DNA of 35,487 bases from Chloroflexota bacterium (GTDB lineage: Bacteria > Chloroflexota > Dehalococcoidia > Dehalococcoidales > UBA2162), in contig JACQGQ010000073.1 in assembly GCA_016199495.1 (NCBI GenBank), forward strand, positions 1 through 35,487, given 5' to 3'. Made by a program: the position numbers and the translations under genes. Of the stretch, positions 27,361-35,487 are shown one piece after another. Within the stretch, counting starts at the first letter, position 1. Each line of letters opens with the position of its first letter. The notes beneath the pieces are model-generated. The model was given only the letters and a program-made list of their open reading frames with translations. It ran no database searches and was not told the origin of the DNA.

Positions 27361-27901
27361 AGAAGCACTCGACTCGGTTAGAGCTAACGTGGACAATGAA
27401 AATCTGGTGAAGCATATGTTAGCTACTGAGGCAATCATGGAGGCATTGGCGGGGCGGCTTGGTGAGGATGAGGAGGAGTGGGGGCTGGCCGGTCTGCTGC
27501 ACGATATCGATGTGGAACTTACCGGGGGGGACATGACTAACCACAGTAAGCTGGGGGCTGACCTGGTGAGAGAAATGGGAGTTAGTGAGGCGGTAGTGCA
27601 CGCTATCCTCTGTCATAATGAAGCCCACGGTATTCCCCGGGAGGCCAAACTCGATAAGGCACTATTTTGTGCTGACCCGCTGACGGGTTTAATCACGGCG
27701 GCGGCTCTGGTGCGGCCCGATAAAAAGCTGGCTGGTATCGAGGCTAACTCGGTCAGGAAAAGATTTAAGGAAAAGAGCTTTGCCGCCGGTGCCAGCCGGG
27801 AGCAGATGGCTAGCTGTAGTGAACTCGGGCTTGAGCTGGATGAGTTCATTGAGTTGGGCTTAAAAGCAATGCAGGGAATTGCCCCTACCCTAGGTTTATA
27901 G
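27350..27901 (+). CDS. HD-domain (HDIG-type) phosphohydrolase
   Basis: VKHMLATEAIMEALAGRLGEDEEEWGLAGLLHDIDVELTGGDMTNHSKLGADL; overlaps the MFS stop by 11 nt. Confidence 0.88.
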   Translation: MTREEALDSVRANVDNENLVKHMLATEAIMEALAGRLGEDEEEWGLAGLLHDIDVELTGGDMTNHSKLGADLVREMGVSEAVVHAILCHNEAHGIPREAKLDKALFCADPLTGLITAAALVRPDKKLAGIEANSVRKRFKEKSFAAGASREQMASCSELGLELDEFIELGLKAMQGIAPTLGL

Positions 27902-27907
27902 ATTTTA

Positions 27908-28130
27908 TTGACCTCACCCCCTTAATCCCCCTCTCCTTCAAAGGAGAGGGGGAAGAAAAAGAAAGAGGGGGCTTCGCCCCTCTTAGACTCTCTCCTGGTT
28001 CGAATCCAATGTGGGCTACCAAAATATCTTAGAGTAAAAAACCGGGCGTTAAGAGGGGCGTCAGCCCCTCTTAACATATTTCTCCCCCTTCCCCTTCAGG
28101 GGAAGGGGGACACAGGGAGATGGGGTTCCC
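27908..28130. repeat. Hairpin-rich intergenic repeat, copy C
   Basis: cctcacccccttaatccccctctcc...; perfect 12-bp stem gttaagaggggc-gtca-gcccctcttaac (28048-28075); ends with ccccttcaggggaagggg. Confidence 0.6.
27993..28022 (+). other. Degenerate tRNA 3'-end-like fragment inside repeat C
   Basis: cctgg-TTCGAAT-ccaat-gtgggct-A-CCA has T-arm/acceptor/CCA spacing but only 3 of 5 T-stem pairs, and no 5' tRNA half is visible. Confidence 0.4.
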
Positions 28131-28135
28131 ACAAA

Positions 28136-30706
28136 TTAACTTACTTCAATGGTTGAGCCTGCGGCGGTCTTGATAACATCAATGCGGTTGGGGAAGGTGT
28201 CCCTGAACTCCTCGATATGAGTGATGACCAGTATCTTTTCAAAGTCATCCTGGATGGAGATTATCGCCTCTCTAAGCTTTTCCAGACCGCTGCTATCTTG
28301 AGTGCCGAAACCTTCGTCGATAATCAGCGTGCGCAGTGGTGCCCCGGCCCGTCTCGCCAGTAGTTTGGACAGGGCGATGCGAATGGCGAAGTTGATACGG
28401 AAGGCTTCGCCACCGCTAAACATCTCGTAATTTCGTGTGCCTAACTCGTCAGAGATATTGATATCCAGGGTTTCAATAACCTCTCCTTTTTTCGTGGGAC
28501 GCTGTGTTTCGATTTTGACGTGCATTCTATTATCAGTCATGCGTCCCAGCAATTTATTGGCTTCAGCTTCAATTTCGGGACGGGCGCTATCAATGAGCAG
28601 GGCTTGTATGCCCCCTTTGCCAAAAGCCTGAGCCAGCTCCCGATAAATTTTCTCCTCCCTGGCGGCTTGAGCCAGGGATTTTGCCTTTTCACCCCTTTTT
28701 ATCTCCAGTTCAGCGCAGCGTTCTAGCTTTCCCTTGACACTGCCCACTATCTCCTGGGCTTGTTTTTGCTGCCGGCTCAGTATCTGGTGCTCGGCTTCAG
28801 CCCGGGCTAGTTCAGCAACGAGCTGGGGCAGTGAGCTTAGTGCTAGGGTTAGCTCCTGCCCTTTTTGGTTATCAGCCTCGAGGCTGTGGCCCAGTTCTTG
28901 AGCAGCTTGCTCGGCTCTAGCCGCCGCCTCTTTTGCCTGATTGATGAGCCTGTCGGCTTCTACCAGCCTTCGTTTGGGGTTTTCATATTGCTCGAGACTG
29001 GTCAGACGGTGGCGCAGCTGTTCGTGCTGCTGGGAGTCGTAGTTAAGTTTACCCAGTTCCCCGTCCAGTTGCTGCAGCGCCGCCTGCTCACTAATGGCGA
29101 AATCTTTTTTCGCCAGGCGCTCTTCAATTTCAGCCAGTAGTTTCCTGGTTTGGCTGAGCTGGTTACCCGCCAGTTCAGCCTGGTCAATCTCCCGACTGAT
29201 GAGGCTGATTTTACTCTGTGCCGAAGTTCTATCTTGTTTGAGCCGGGCTTCTACCCGGGATATTTCACTTTCTATTGACCTGAGCTCGATATTCTGCTGG
29301 GCCAGTTCGCTTTGCGCCGACTTTAGAGAGTCGGCTTTGCCGTGCTTAGCGGCGGTGTATTTTGTCTCAATGAGCTTGAGGCCGTCGCTACCCAGTTCCG
29401 TCTCACATAGGGGACATCTGGCGCCACTTTCGCCCAGCAGGAGGTTAAGTTTTTCTGCTATCTCAGCTATCTCTTCTTCCAGTCGGGCTTGGCTGGATTC
29501 CAGGGCGTGGACCTGGGTTCGTAGTTCCTGGCTGCTCTGCCTTTGCTGCCGGAGTGTTTCTTCTTCCTCAGCCAAACGGCCTAATTCAGTTTGCACCTGT
29601 TGCCATTCGTTCTTAAACTGGGGTACTTTCTGGCGGCTGGCTTCCAACTCGCCGATTTTGTTTTCCGCCAGGGCGTGCTCTTTAAGCAGGGCTTGACTGG
29701 CCCGGACAATAGTCATCTCCAGGCGGTGTTTGCCTTCATTTAGTTCGCTGCTTAGTCTGAGCTTTTGGTCAAGTTCGTCTTTTAACTTTTTGGCGCCGGT
29801 AAACTGAGCATAGCCATCTTCTATCGCGGCACGCTGGGCAATTAGCTCCTCGTACTCCTTGATTTGAGCATGGTGTTGTTGGCTCTGGGCGTCCCAGCGT
29901 GCCAGCGCTCTGGCTGTTTCGGCCAGGTGTTCCTCCAACTGAGCTAGTTGCCACTGCTTGTTTTTCAGCAGTTCTTTTTTCTGCCGCAGTTCGTTTAGTC
30001 CGGATTCCTGTTGACTGATTACTTTGTCTACGGAGGAGAGCTGATTCTGTGCCTGCGCCAGCTCAGCCTCGTAGGTCGGCTTCCGGGCTAATTCATCGCT
30101 AATATCCTTGATAGCACTTTCAGCCAGAGCCTTCTCCGTTTCCTGCTGCTTCGCCAGTTCCCTGGCTTGTTCTTCAAGCTCGTCGTAGCGAGAAAGCTCC
30201 AGGATGTTGGCTAACACCTCTTTGCGTTTACCGGGGGGTTTTTGCGTGAACTCGTCGGCGTGACCCTGGCGCAGGAAGGCACTGTTAATGAAGGTATCGT
30301 AATCCATGTGCAGCAGGGCGACAATTTTCTGTTCTGTCTGTCTTATGCCATCGCCGGAGATTACTTTGAAGCCATCGCCGCTGGCGATGAGCAAATCAAG
30401 ACTGCTCTGTCCCGATGCCCGGCGTCGTTTCGGTTTAGCGTGCTTGCGGATGACGCGGTAGGCTTGCTGCCCGACGGCGAAGTCAAACTCCACCGCCATT
30501 TCTGTCTGACCGAGGTGAATGAGGTCGTCGTCACTCTTAGCCCTGGTTTTGCCCCACAGTGCCCAGGTCATGGCGTCAATCAGAGCCGACTTACCGTTGC
30601 CATTGTTGCCACAGATGCTGGCGACGTGGATGCCGCTAAAATGGAGTGCGGGCACATTATCCCCGTAGGGCATGAAATTACGCACGGCTAACTTAATGGG
30701 AATCAT
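28136..30706 (-). CDS. sbcC: SbcC/Rad50-like SMC-family exonuclease subunit
   Basis: N-terminal GNNGNGKSALIDAMTWALWGKTRA, zinc-hook CPLCETELG, C-terminal SGGEAFRINFAIRIALSKLL and LIIDEGFGTQD. Confidence 0.95.
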   Translation of the reverse strand: MIPIKLAVRNFMPYGDNVPALHFSGIHVASICGNNGNGKSALIDAMTWALWGKTRAKSDDDLIHLGQTEMAVEFDFAVGQQAYRVIRKHAKPKRRRASGQSSLDLLIASGDGFKVISGDGIRQTEQKIVALLHMDYDTFINSAFLRQGHADEFTQKPPGKRKEVLANILELSRYDELEEQARELAKQQETEKALAESAIKDISDELARKPTYEAELAQAQNQLSSVDKVISQQESGLNELRQKKELLKNKQWQLAQLEEHLAETARALARWDAQSQQHHAQIKEYEELIAQRAAIEDGYAQFTGAKKLKDELDQKLRLSSELNEGKHRLEMTIVRASQALLKEHALAENKIGELEASRQKVPQFKNEWQQVQTELGRLAEEEETLRQQRQSSQELRTQVHALESSQARLEEEIAEIAEKLNLLLGESGARCPLCETELGSDGLKLIETKYTAAKHGKADSLKSAQSELAQQNIELRSIESEISRVEARLKQDRTSAQSKISLISREIDQAELAGNQLSQTRKLLAEIEERLAKKDFAISEQAALQQLDGELGKLNYDSQQHEQLRHRLTSLEQYENPKRRLVEADRLINQAKEAAARAEQAAQELGHSLEADNQKGQELTLALSSLPQLVAELARAEAEHQILSRQQKQAQEIVGSVKGKLERCAELEIKRGEKAKSLAQAAREEKIYRELAQAFGKGGIQALLIDSARPEIEAEANKLLGRMTDNRMHVKIETQRPTKKGEVIETLDINISDELGTRNYEMFSGGEAFRINFAIRIALSKLLARRAGAPLRTLIIDEGFGTQDSSGLEKLREAIISIQDDFEKILVITHIEEFRDTFPNRIDVIKTAAGSTIEVS

Positions 30707-30769
30707 TGACGCAACTCCTCGATAACCGTCTTAGTTTATTTATTTTAGCATAGTCAGGAGATTATTTAT

Positions 30770-30880
30770 CCACCTTATCTCCTTTCCTTTGGATGGGGGG
30801 ATATTAAAAAAGAGGGGCGAAGCCCTTTGTAGACATCCCCCCTCTAGTATTTCTCTGATAGTCATTGACAAAACTAGTTT
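30770..30880. repeat. Intergenic repeat, copy D (diverged)
   Basis: ggggggatat...acatccccccctc with internal gaggggcgaagccc; terminus tagtcattgacaaaact resembles the copy A terminus. Confidence 0.45.
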
Positions 30881-30977
30881 ATCTATCTAAAGTGTCTATT
30901 AGTGAGAGGCAGGATATCAAAAAGCGGAGCTTTATTTCTTGAGTCTGGGATAGGTTCTTTGATAATCGGAGGTGCCA

Positions 30978-32027
30978 ATGGAAAGGAAGAAAAGGATTGG
31001 GATTCTGACTGGAGGTGGCGATTGCCCGGGGCTTAATGCGGCCATCAGGGCGATGACAAAAACAGCCATCCAGGAAGGCTATGAAGTAATCGGAATTCGT
31101 AATGGCTGGAAGGGTTTTATTGATGATGAAAACGAGGTATTGGATAGAATTAAAACTTCGGGAATTATTGACCGGGGAGGAACAATCCTGGGAACTTCAA
31201 GGTTCAGTCCTTTCCAAACTGAAAATGGCCGGCAACAAGTTTTCGATGGATTTGAGCAGCTAGGATTAGAGGCGTTGGTGGTTTTGGGGGGAGAAGGGAC
31301 GCTGGCGGTCACCAGTAAGCTATTTAAAATGGGTCTTCCCGCCATCGGAATACCTAAAACCATTGATAATGATGTCAAAGGGACTGATTTCACCATAGGC
31401 TTTCAAACTGCTGTCCAGATTGCTACCGATGCTCTGGACAGGCTGCGTTCTACTGCGGAAAGCCATCACCGTGTCATGCTTCTCGAAGTAATGGGCCGCC
31501 ACGCCGGCTGGATTGCTACTTATGCCGGTATGGCTAATGGCGCCGATGCCATCTTAATTCCTGAAATTCCTCTGGACGAGGAGAAGCTGGAAGAATTCTG
31601 CCAGATGCTGACACGCAGAAATAAAAAGGGTATAAATTTTACTATTGTCGTCGTCGCCGAAGGAACAAAATTAGAAGGGAAAACTAGAGAAAGGCGTAGC
31701 TCCGGTGTCCCGGGGAATGAAAAGGCACCTGGATTGGGTGGGATAGCTAGTGTTATCGGGGAGATAATTGAGCAAAAAACAGGCTTGGAGACCAGGGTTT
31801 CTTCCTTGGGCTATGTGCAACGGGGAGGGACGCCGGTGGCTTACGACCGCAGTCTGGCAACAGCTTTTGGCGTGAAATCGGTCAGGTTGATAGAAGAAAA
31901 AAGGTATGGAGAGATGACGGCTCTGAAAGGCAATAGAATTACCAGCGTCCCTTTAGAACTGGTGGCCGATGGCATAAAAACGGTAAACCTGAATATCTAT
32001 AAAGTGGCCGAGATATTTTTTGGTTAA
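30978..32027 (+). CDS. pfkA: 6-phosphofructokinase
   Basis: ILTGGGDCPGLNAAIRAM, VLGGEGTLAVTSKL, PKTIDNDVKGTDFTIGFQTA, EVMGRHAGWIA; ATG after SD cggagg. Confidence 0.94.
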   Translation: MERKKRIGILTGGGDCPGLNAAIRAMTKTAIQEGYEVIGIRNGWKGFIDDENEVLDRIKTSGIIDRGGTILGTSRFSPFQTENGRQQVFDGFEQLGLEALVVLGGEGTLAVTSKLFKMGLPAIGIPKTIDNDVKGTDFTIGFQTAVQIATDALDRLRSTAESHHRVMLLEVMGRHAGWIATYAGMANGADAILIPEIPLDEEKLEEFCQMLTRRNKKGINFTIVVVAEGTKLEGKTRERRSSGVPGNEKAPGLGGIASVIGEIIEQKTGLETRVSSLGYVQRGGTPVAYDRSLATAFGVKSVRLIEEKRYGEMTALKGNRITSVPLELVADGIKTVNLNIYKVAEIFFG

Positions 32028-32077
32028 GCAGTAAAAGACTGACTGGCAACCCGCCTGGGTAAAAAAGATTATTTATC

Positions 32078-32160
32078 TACCTCACCCCCTCGTTCCCCCT
32101 CTCTTACCTACACTCCCCTTCCCCTTAGTAAGGAGAAGGGGATACAGGGGATAGGGTCTC
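32078..32160. repeat. C/T-rich intergenic repeat, copy E
   Basis: cctcaccccctcgttccccctctc...ccccttccccttagtaaggagaaggggatacaggggatagg. Confidence 0.5.
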
Positions 32161-32168
32161 TGAAGCGC

Positions 32169-33614
32169 TCACTCCAGATAGTCCTTGAGTTTGCGGCTGC
32201 GGGAGGGGTGGCGTAGCTTGCGCAGCGCTTTAGCTTCAATCTGGCGAATCCGTTCTCTGGTTACATTGAACTCCTGCCCGACTTCCTCCAGGGTGCGACT
32301 TCGTCCATCCTCAAGCCCGAATCTTAGTCGGAGTACCCGCCGTTCACGATGGGTAAGGGCGGAGAGCACATCGTCGATTTGTTCCTTGAGCAATTGTTTA
32401 GAGGCGGCATCAACCGGGGGTAAAGCATTGCGGTCCTCAATGAAGTCACCCAGGTTACTATCTTCCTCCTCACCGATAGGTGCCTCCAGTGATACTGGCA
32501 GTTGTGCTACTTTGACTACCTCTCTCACCTTCTCCGGGGATAGTTCCATTCTCTGGCCAATTTCCTTGGAGCTCGGCTCTCGTCCATATTCCTGGGCTAA
32601 GCGGCGACTTACCCTCAGTAGTTTATTGATGGTTTCAATCATATGAACCGGCACACGAATAGTACGAGCCTGGTCAGCTATCGCCCGGGTAATTGCCTGA
32701 CGAATCCACCAGGTGGCGTAAGTGCTGAATTTATAACCTCGGTGGTGGTCGAATTTCTCGACAGCTCTGATTAACCCGATATTCCCCTCCTGAATAAGGT
32801 CAAGGAGAGACATGCCCCGTCCCACATGTTTTTTGGCGATGCTGACTACCAGGCGCAGGTTGGCTTCAATGAGATGCTTTTCTGCCTTTTGAGACTCCCG
32901 TTCAATATTAGCCAGGTAAGCCTTGATTTGCTTTTCATAAATCTGGATAGAATTAATGAAAGCCTCCTCGGTCACCAGATTTTCCATATCGGCCAGTGAG
33001 GTGCTATCAGCGATAGCCGCGAGGACTTGCTCTGGTAGCAGGCTGCAATTTACTGACAGATTGATAAGAATCTGCTCTGTTTCAGGCATGGGTTTATCTA
33101 TCTTGTAAGCCATTGCCTGCACCAGTTGCTGGTTGATGACGCCTTCAATACTGCCCCGCAATTCATGATTAGAGATGCTCTCCATAAAGCTGTCCGAAGA
33201 TGTTAAATTGAGTTGTTCCTGGAGAAGATGGATGATAGTCGCCGCCTGCCCGATTTCTTTGAGCGCCGTCAGTACTATCTCCGTGGCTGAAGGATATTCT
33301 CCGTGTCTCTCTAAGTAGTCTTGCCTAATCTCCTTGATACGTTTCGCCGCCTCTATTTTTTTGGCTAAGTCCTTTTCATTTTCGGCAGTAAGCAGATGCA
33401 CTTTACCGATTTCATGAAGGTACAAGCGAACCGGGTCATCGGCAACTTCCTGCGTTTCTACTTCTAGTGGTTCCAGTGGTTCCAGCGGCGTTTCTAATTC
33501 TAAATCCTCAGGGGATTTAAGCTCATCGTCGATCTCATCAGTGGCAGACGGCCCATCATCGTTCTCATCGTCAGCTAAAAATTGTTTCGGGTCATCGAAG
33601 TGTTCTAAGGTCAT
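32169..33614 (-). CDS. rpoD: RNA polymerase primary sigma factor (sigma-70/SigA)
   Basis: [97 protein letters not shown]. Confidence 0.98.
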   Translation of the reverse strand: MTLEHFDDPKQFLADDENDDGPSATDEIDDELKSPEDLELETPLEPLEPLEVETQEVADDPVRLYLHEIGKVHLLTAENEKDLAKKIEAAKRIKEIRQDYLERHGEYPSATEIVLTALKEIGQAATIIHLLQEQLNLTSSDSFMESISNHELRGSIEGVINQQLVQAMAYKIDKPMPETEQILINLSVNCSLLPEQVLAAIADSTSLADMENLVTEEAFINSIQIYEKQIKAYLANIERESQKAEKHLIEANLRLVVSIAKKHVGRGMSLLDLIQEGNIGLIRAVEKFDHHRGYKFSTYATWWIRQAITRAIADQARTIRVPVHMIETINKLLRVSRRLAQEYGREPSSKEIGQRMELSPEKVREVVKVAQLPVSLEAPIGEEEDSNLGDFIEDRNALPPVDAASKQLLKEQIDDVLSALTHRERRVLRLRFGLEDGRSRTLEEVGQEFNVTRERIRQIEAKALRKLRHPSRSRKLKDYLE

Positions 33615-33617
33615 TTT

Positions 33618-35369
33618 CTATCTCCTTTGTTCCCAATCTCGGCTAGCTTTTTGAGTAAAGACTTCCCTCAGTTGAGTGCTTACTTCTATACCTTGCTCCT
33701 TGAGCTTGGCCATCTCGGCAACCGTGCCGCCCGTCTCTGCTTCTAAGGTTAGTGCCGCCCCTTTCTTTGTCTCCAAAGCTCGGAGGAACTTTTCCCGCAG
33801 GCGGAGGACACAGTTAGCATATTTCTGCTCTATCCGGTTGGAGGGTATCTTCTTGTTAATTAAGGCATCAAGGTGCTCCCAAATGGTCGTGTCAAGCCAG
33901 GCCTTCAGTGATGATAGGTCATCAGTCTGCTGCCAGGCGGTAAAGACTTCACGGTTTTCACTATTTTCAAAGTATTCGGCTAACAGACCTTCATTCTTGT
34001 TTTTAAGCTGGAGGTGTTGCAGTAGCAAGGCGAGGCAATATTCTTCAAGGGGGCTGGAATGGAGCGAATGCACAACCCGTGCCACCGCTGCTGACTTTGG
34101 CTCTTTAACTTTTTGCCTGGTTAGATACCCTTGTAGGGTTGACTCTAACTCTAATTTCTTATAAGCGTGTCCGCTCAACTCTGCCAGCTTTGTCAGATAG
34201 CGGTCTCTACGTAAATCATCCTTTATCATGGCGATGATAGGCAGCAGTCTATCGATAGCTAAAGATTCGTCCCTGGTGAAGGTATAATCAACTACCGGTA
34301 AGGCACCATCGACCATAGCCTGCCAGGTTTGGCTATCCTCTCGGATAACATCATCGGGGTCTTTGCCTTTTGGCAAAATAACAAATTTGACCTCGATATC
34401 AAGGCTATTTTCATAGTTAATGCTACGCAGGGTGGCTTCTTCACCGGCGGCATCGGCGTCAAGGGCGAGGGCAATTTTCCCGGCATTACTCAGTTTCTTG
34501 AGGAAGGTTAGCTGTTTCTCGGTAACGGCGGTTCCCATAGTCGCCACGACATTGGTAAAACCATTCTGGTGGGCGGTAATAACATCGGTGTAGCCCTCGA
34601 CAATCACGGCTTGATTTTGCTGTCTGATAGCTGGCGCCGCCAGATTTATGCCATAAAGACTACTGCTCTTATCAAAGGCTGGCGTCTGCGGTGAGTTGAG
34701 GTATTTAGGTAGCGAGTCATCAAGCACCCTGGCGCCAAAACCTGTAGTATGGCTCCGGCTATCATTTATCGGGAATATCAGGCGATGGCGAAAGCGGTCA
34801 TGAGTTTTTCCGTCCTCCGTTTCTACCAGTAAGCCAGCTTCAAGCAGTTCGCTCTCGGCATAGCCCCTCTCCAGCAGGTATTGCTTTAACGCCTCCCAGC
34901 TATTCAGGCTGAAGCCCAGTTGAAAGTCGCTAACGGTTTTTGCCGAGATACTGCGGCTAGCTAGGTAATTTCTCGCCTTTTCTGCGGCGGGAGAGTTGAG
35001 GAGCAAATTATGGAAATACTGGGCGGCGGTTTCATTAGCTTGATATAGTCTCTCCCTCTCGTCTTTCCTGGCATCCGGTTCAAATCTTGATGGAATAGTA
35101 ACCCCCGCCCTTTGCCCCAGAAGACGTAGCGTCTCCCCAAAATCAATACCCTGTTTTTTCATAACAAAAGAAAAGACATCGCCACCGCTATTACAGGCAC
35201 CAAAGCAGTGCCAACTCTGCTGTTCGGGATAGACGAAAAAGGAGGGGCGCTTTTCACTGTGGAAGGGACACAGGGCAGTCAGGTTTCGCCCGGCCTTCTT
35301 TAAGGAGGTGTACTGGCTGACAATGTCAACAATGTCTGTCTTCTGCTTTATTTCGTCGATAACACTCAT
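33618..35369 (-). CDS. dnaG: DNA primase
   Basis: IKQKTDIVDIVSQYTSLKKAGRNLTALCPFHSEKRPSFFVYPEQQSWHCFGACNSGGDVFSFVMKKQGIDF; Toprim EGYTDVITAHQNG. Confidence 0.98.
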   Translation of the reverse strand: MSVIDEIKQKTDIVDIVSQYTSLKKAGRNLTALCPFHSEKRPSFFVYPEQQSWHCFGACNSGGDVFSFVMKKQGIDFGETLRLLGQRAGVTIPSRFEPDARKDERERLYQANETAAQYFHNLLLNSPAAEKARNYLASRSISAKTVSDFQLGFSLNSWEALKQYLLERGYAESELLEAGLLVETEDGKTHDRFRHRLIFPINDSRSHTTGFGARVLDDSLPKYLNSPQTPAFDKSSSLYGINLAAPAIRQQNQAVIVEGYTDVITAHQNGFTNVVATMGTAVTEKQLTFLKKLSNAGKIALALDADAAGEEATLRSINYENSLDIEVKFVILPKGKDPDDVIREDSQTWQAMVDGALPVVDYTFTRDESLAIDRLLPIIAMIKDDLRRDRYLTKLAELSGHAYKKLELESTLQGYLTRQKVKEPKSAAVARVVHSLHSSPLEEYCLALLLQHLQLKNKNEGLLAEYFENSENREVFTAWQQTDDLSSLKAWLDTTIWEHLDALINKKIPSNRIEQKYANCVLRLREKFLRALETKKGAALTLEAETGGTVAEMAKLKEQGIEVSTQLREVFTQKASRDWEQRR

Positions 35370-35439
35370 TTTGTATACTATCTCAGCTTTATTTTGCTGA
35401 TAATGTCCCTACTATTATTATACCATTTATCCCGGTTGA

Positions 35440-35487
35440 GGTTATTTGGGGTAACCCCATCCCCCTCTATCCCCCTTCCCCTTATCA
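35440..35487. repeat. C/T-rich intergenic repeat, copy F (cut by window end)
   Basis: ggggtaaccccatccccctctatcccccttccccttat, similar to copies A-E. Confidence 0.4.

Noticed and set aside
27993-28022. Functional tRNA gene
   Set aside because: Only a 3'-half resemblance; no D-arm, anticodon arm or matching acceptor 5' strand upstream.
29094-29696. 200-aa plus-strand Ser/Arg-rich ORF
   Set aside because: Antisense shadow of sbcC coiled-coil codons; no independent support.

Overview
This is a gene-dense bacterial chromosomal segment. Protein content and layout look like Chloroflexota/Dehalococcoidia, but that is inference. Housekeeping genes include dnaG-rpoD, pfkA, uvrA, sbcC and a yifB-type ATPase. 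The accessory or metabolic content includes an orphan OppA-like lipoprotein, three related MFS carriers, a hydrolase/sirtuin/macrodomain cluster and tandem metallo-beta-lactamase paralogs. It also includes a 4Fe-4S aldo/keto reductase, an ECF S-component-like gene, an amidase and a GspE/PilB-like ATPase. The strongest finding is a gene that the ORF track splits in two (complement 6786..7382). Read through an in-frame TGA, it gives one iodothyronine-deiodinase-like thioredoxin-fold protein with the motif GSYT-U-PP and the family signature YIREAHPLDGW. A 17-nt hairpin, GGGGAC-GGUCA-GUCUCC, follows the UGA and closely resembles the bacterial SECIS of E. coli fdhF. It is therefore a probable selenoprotein. 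Other notable items: a compact DNA methyltransferase / PLD-nuclease restriction-modification-like cassette bounded by a perfect 35-bp direct repeat; an isolated, structured ~265-nt ncRNA candidate with its own promoter and terminator; a dispersed family of hairpin-rich inverted-repeat elements, one apparently truncating an ORF and one carrying a tRNA-3'-end-like fragment; and a small Cys-rich protein.
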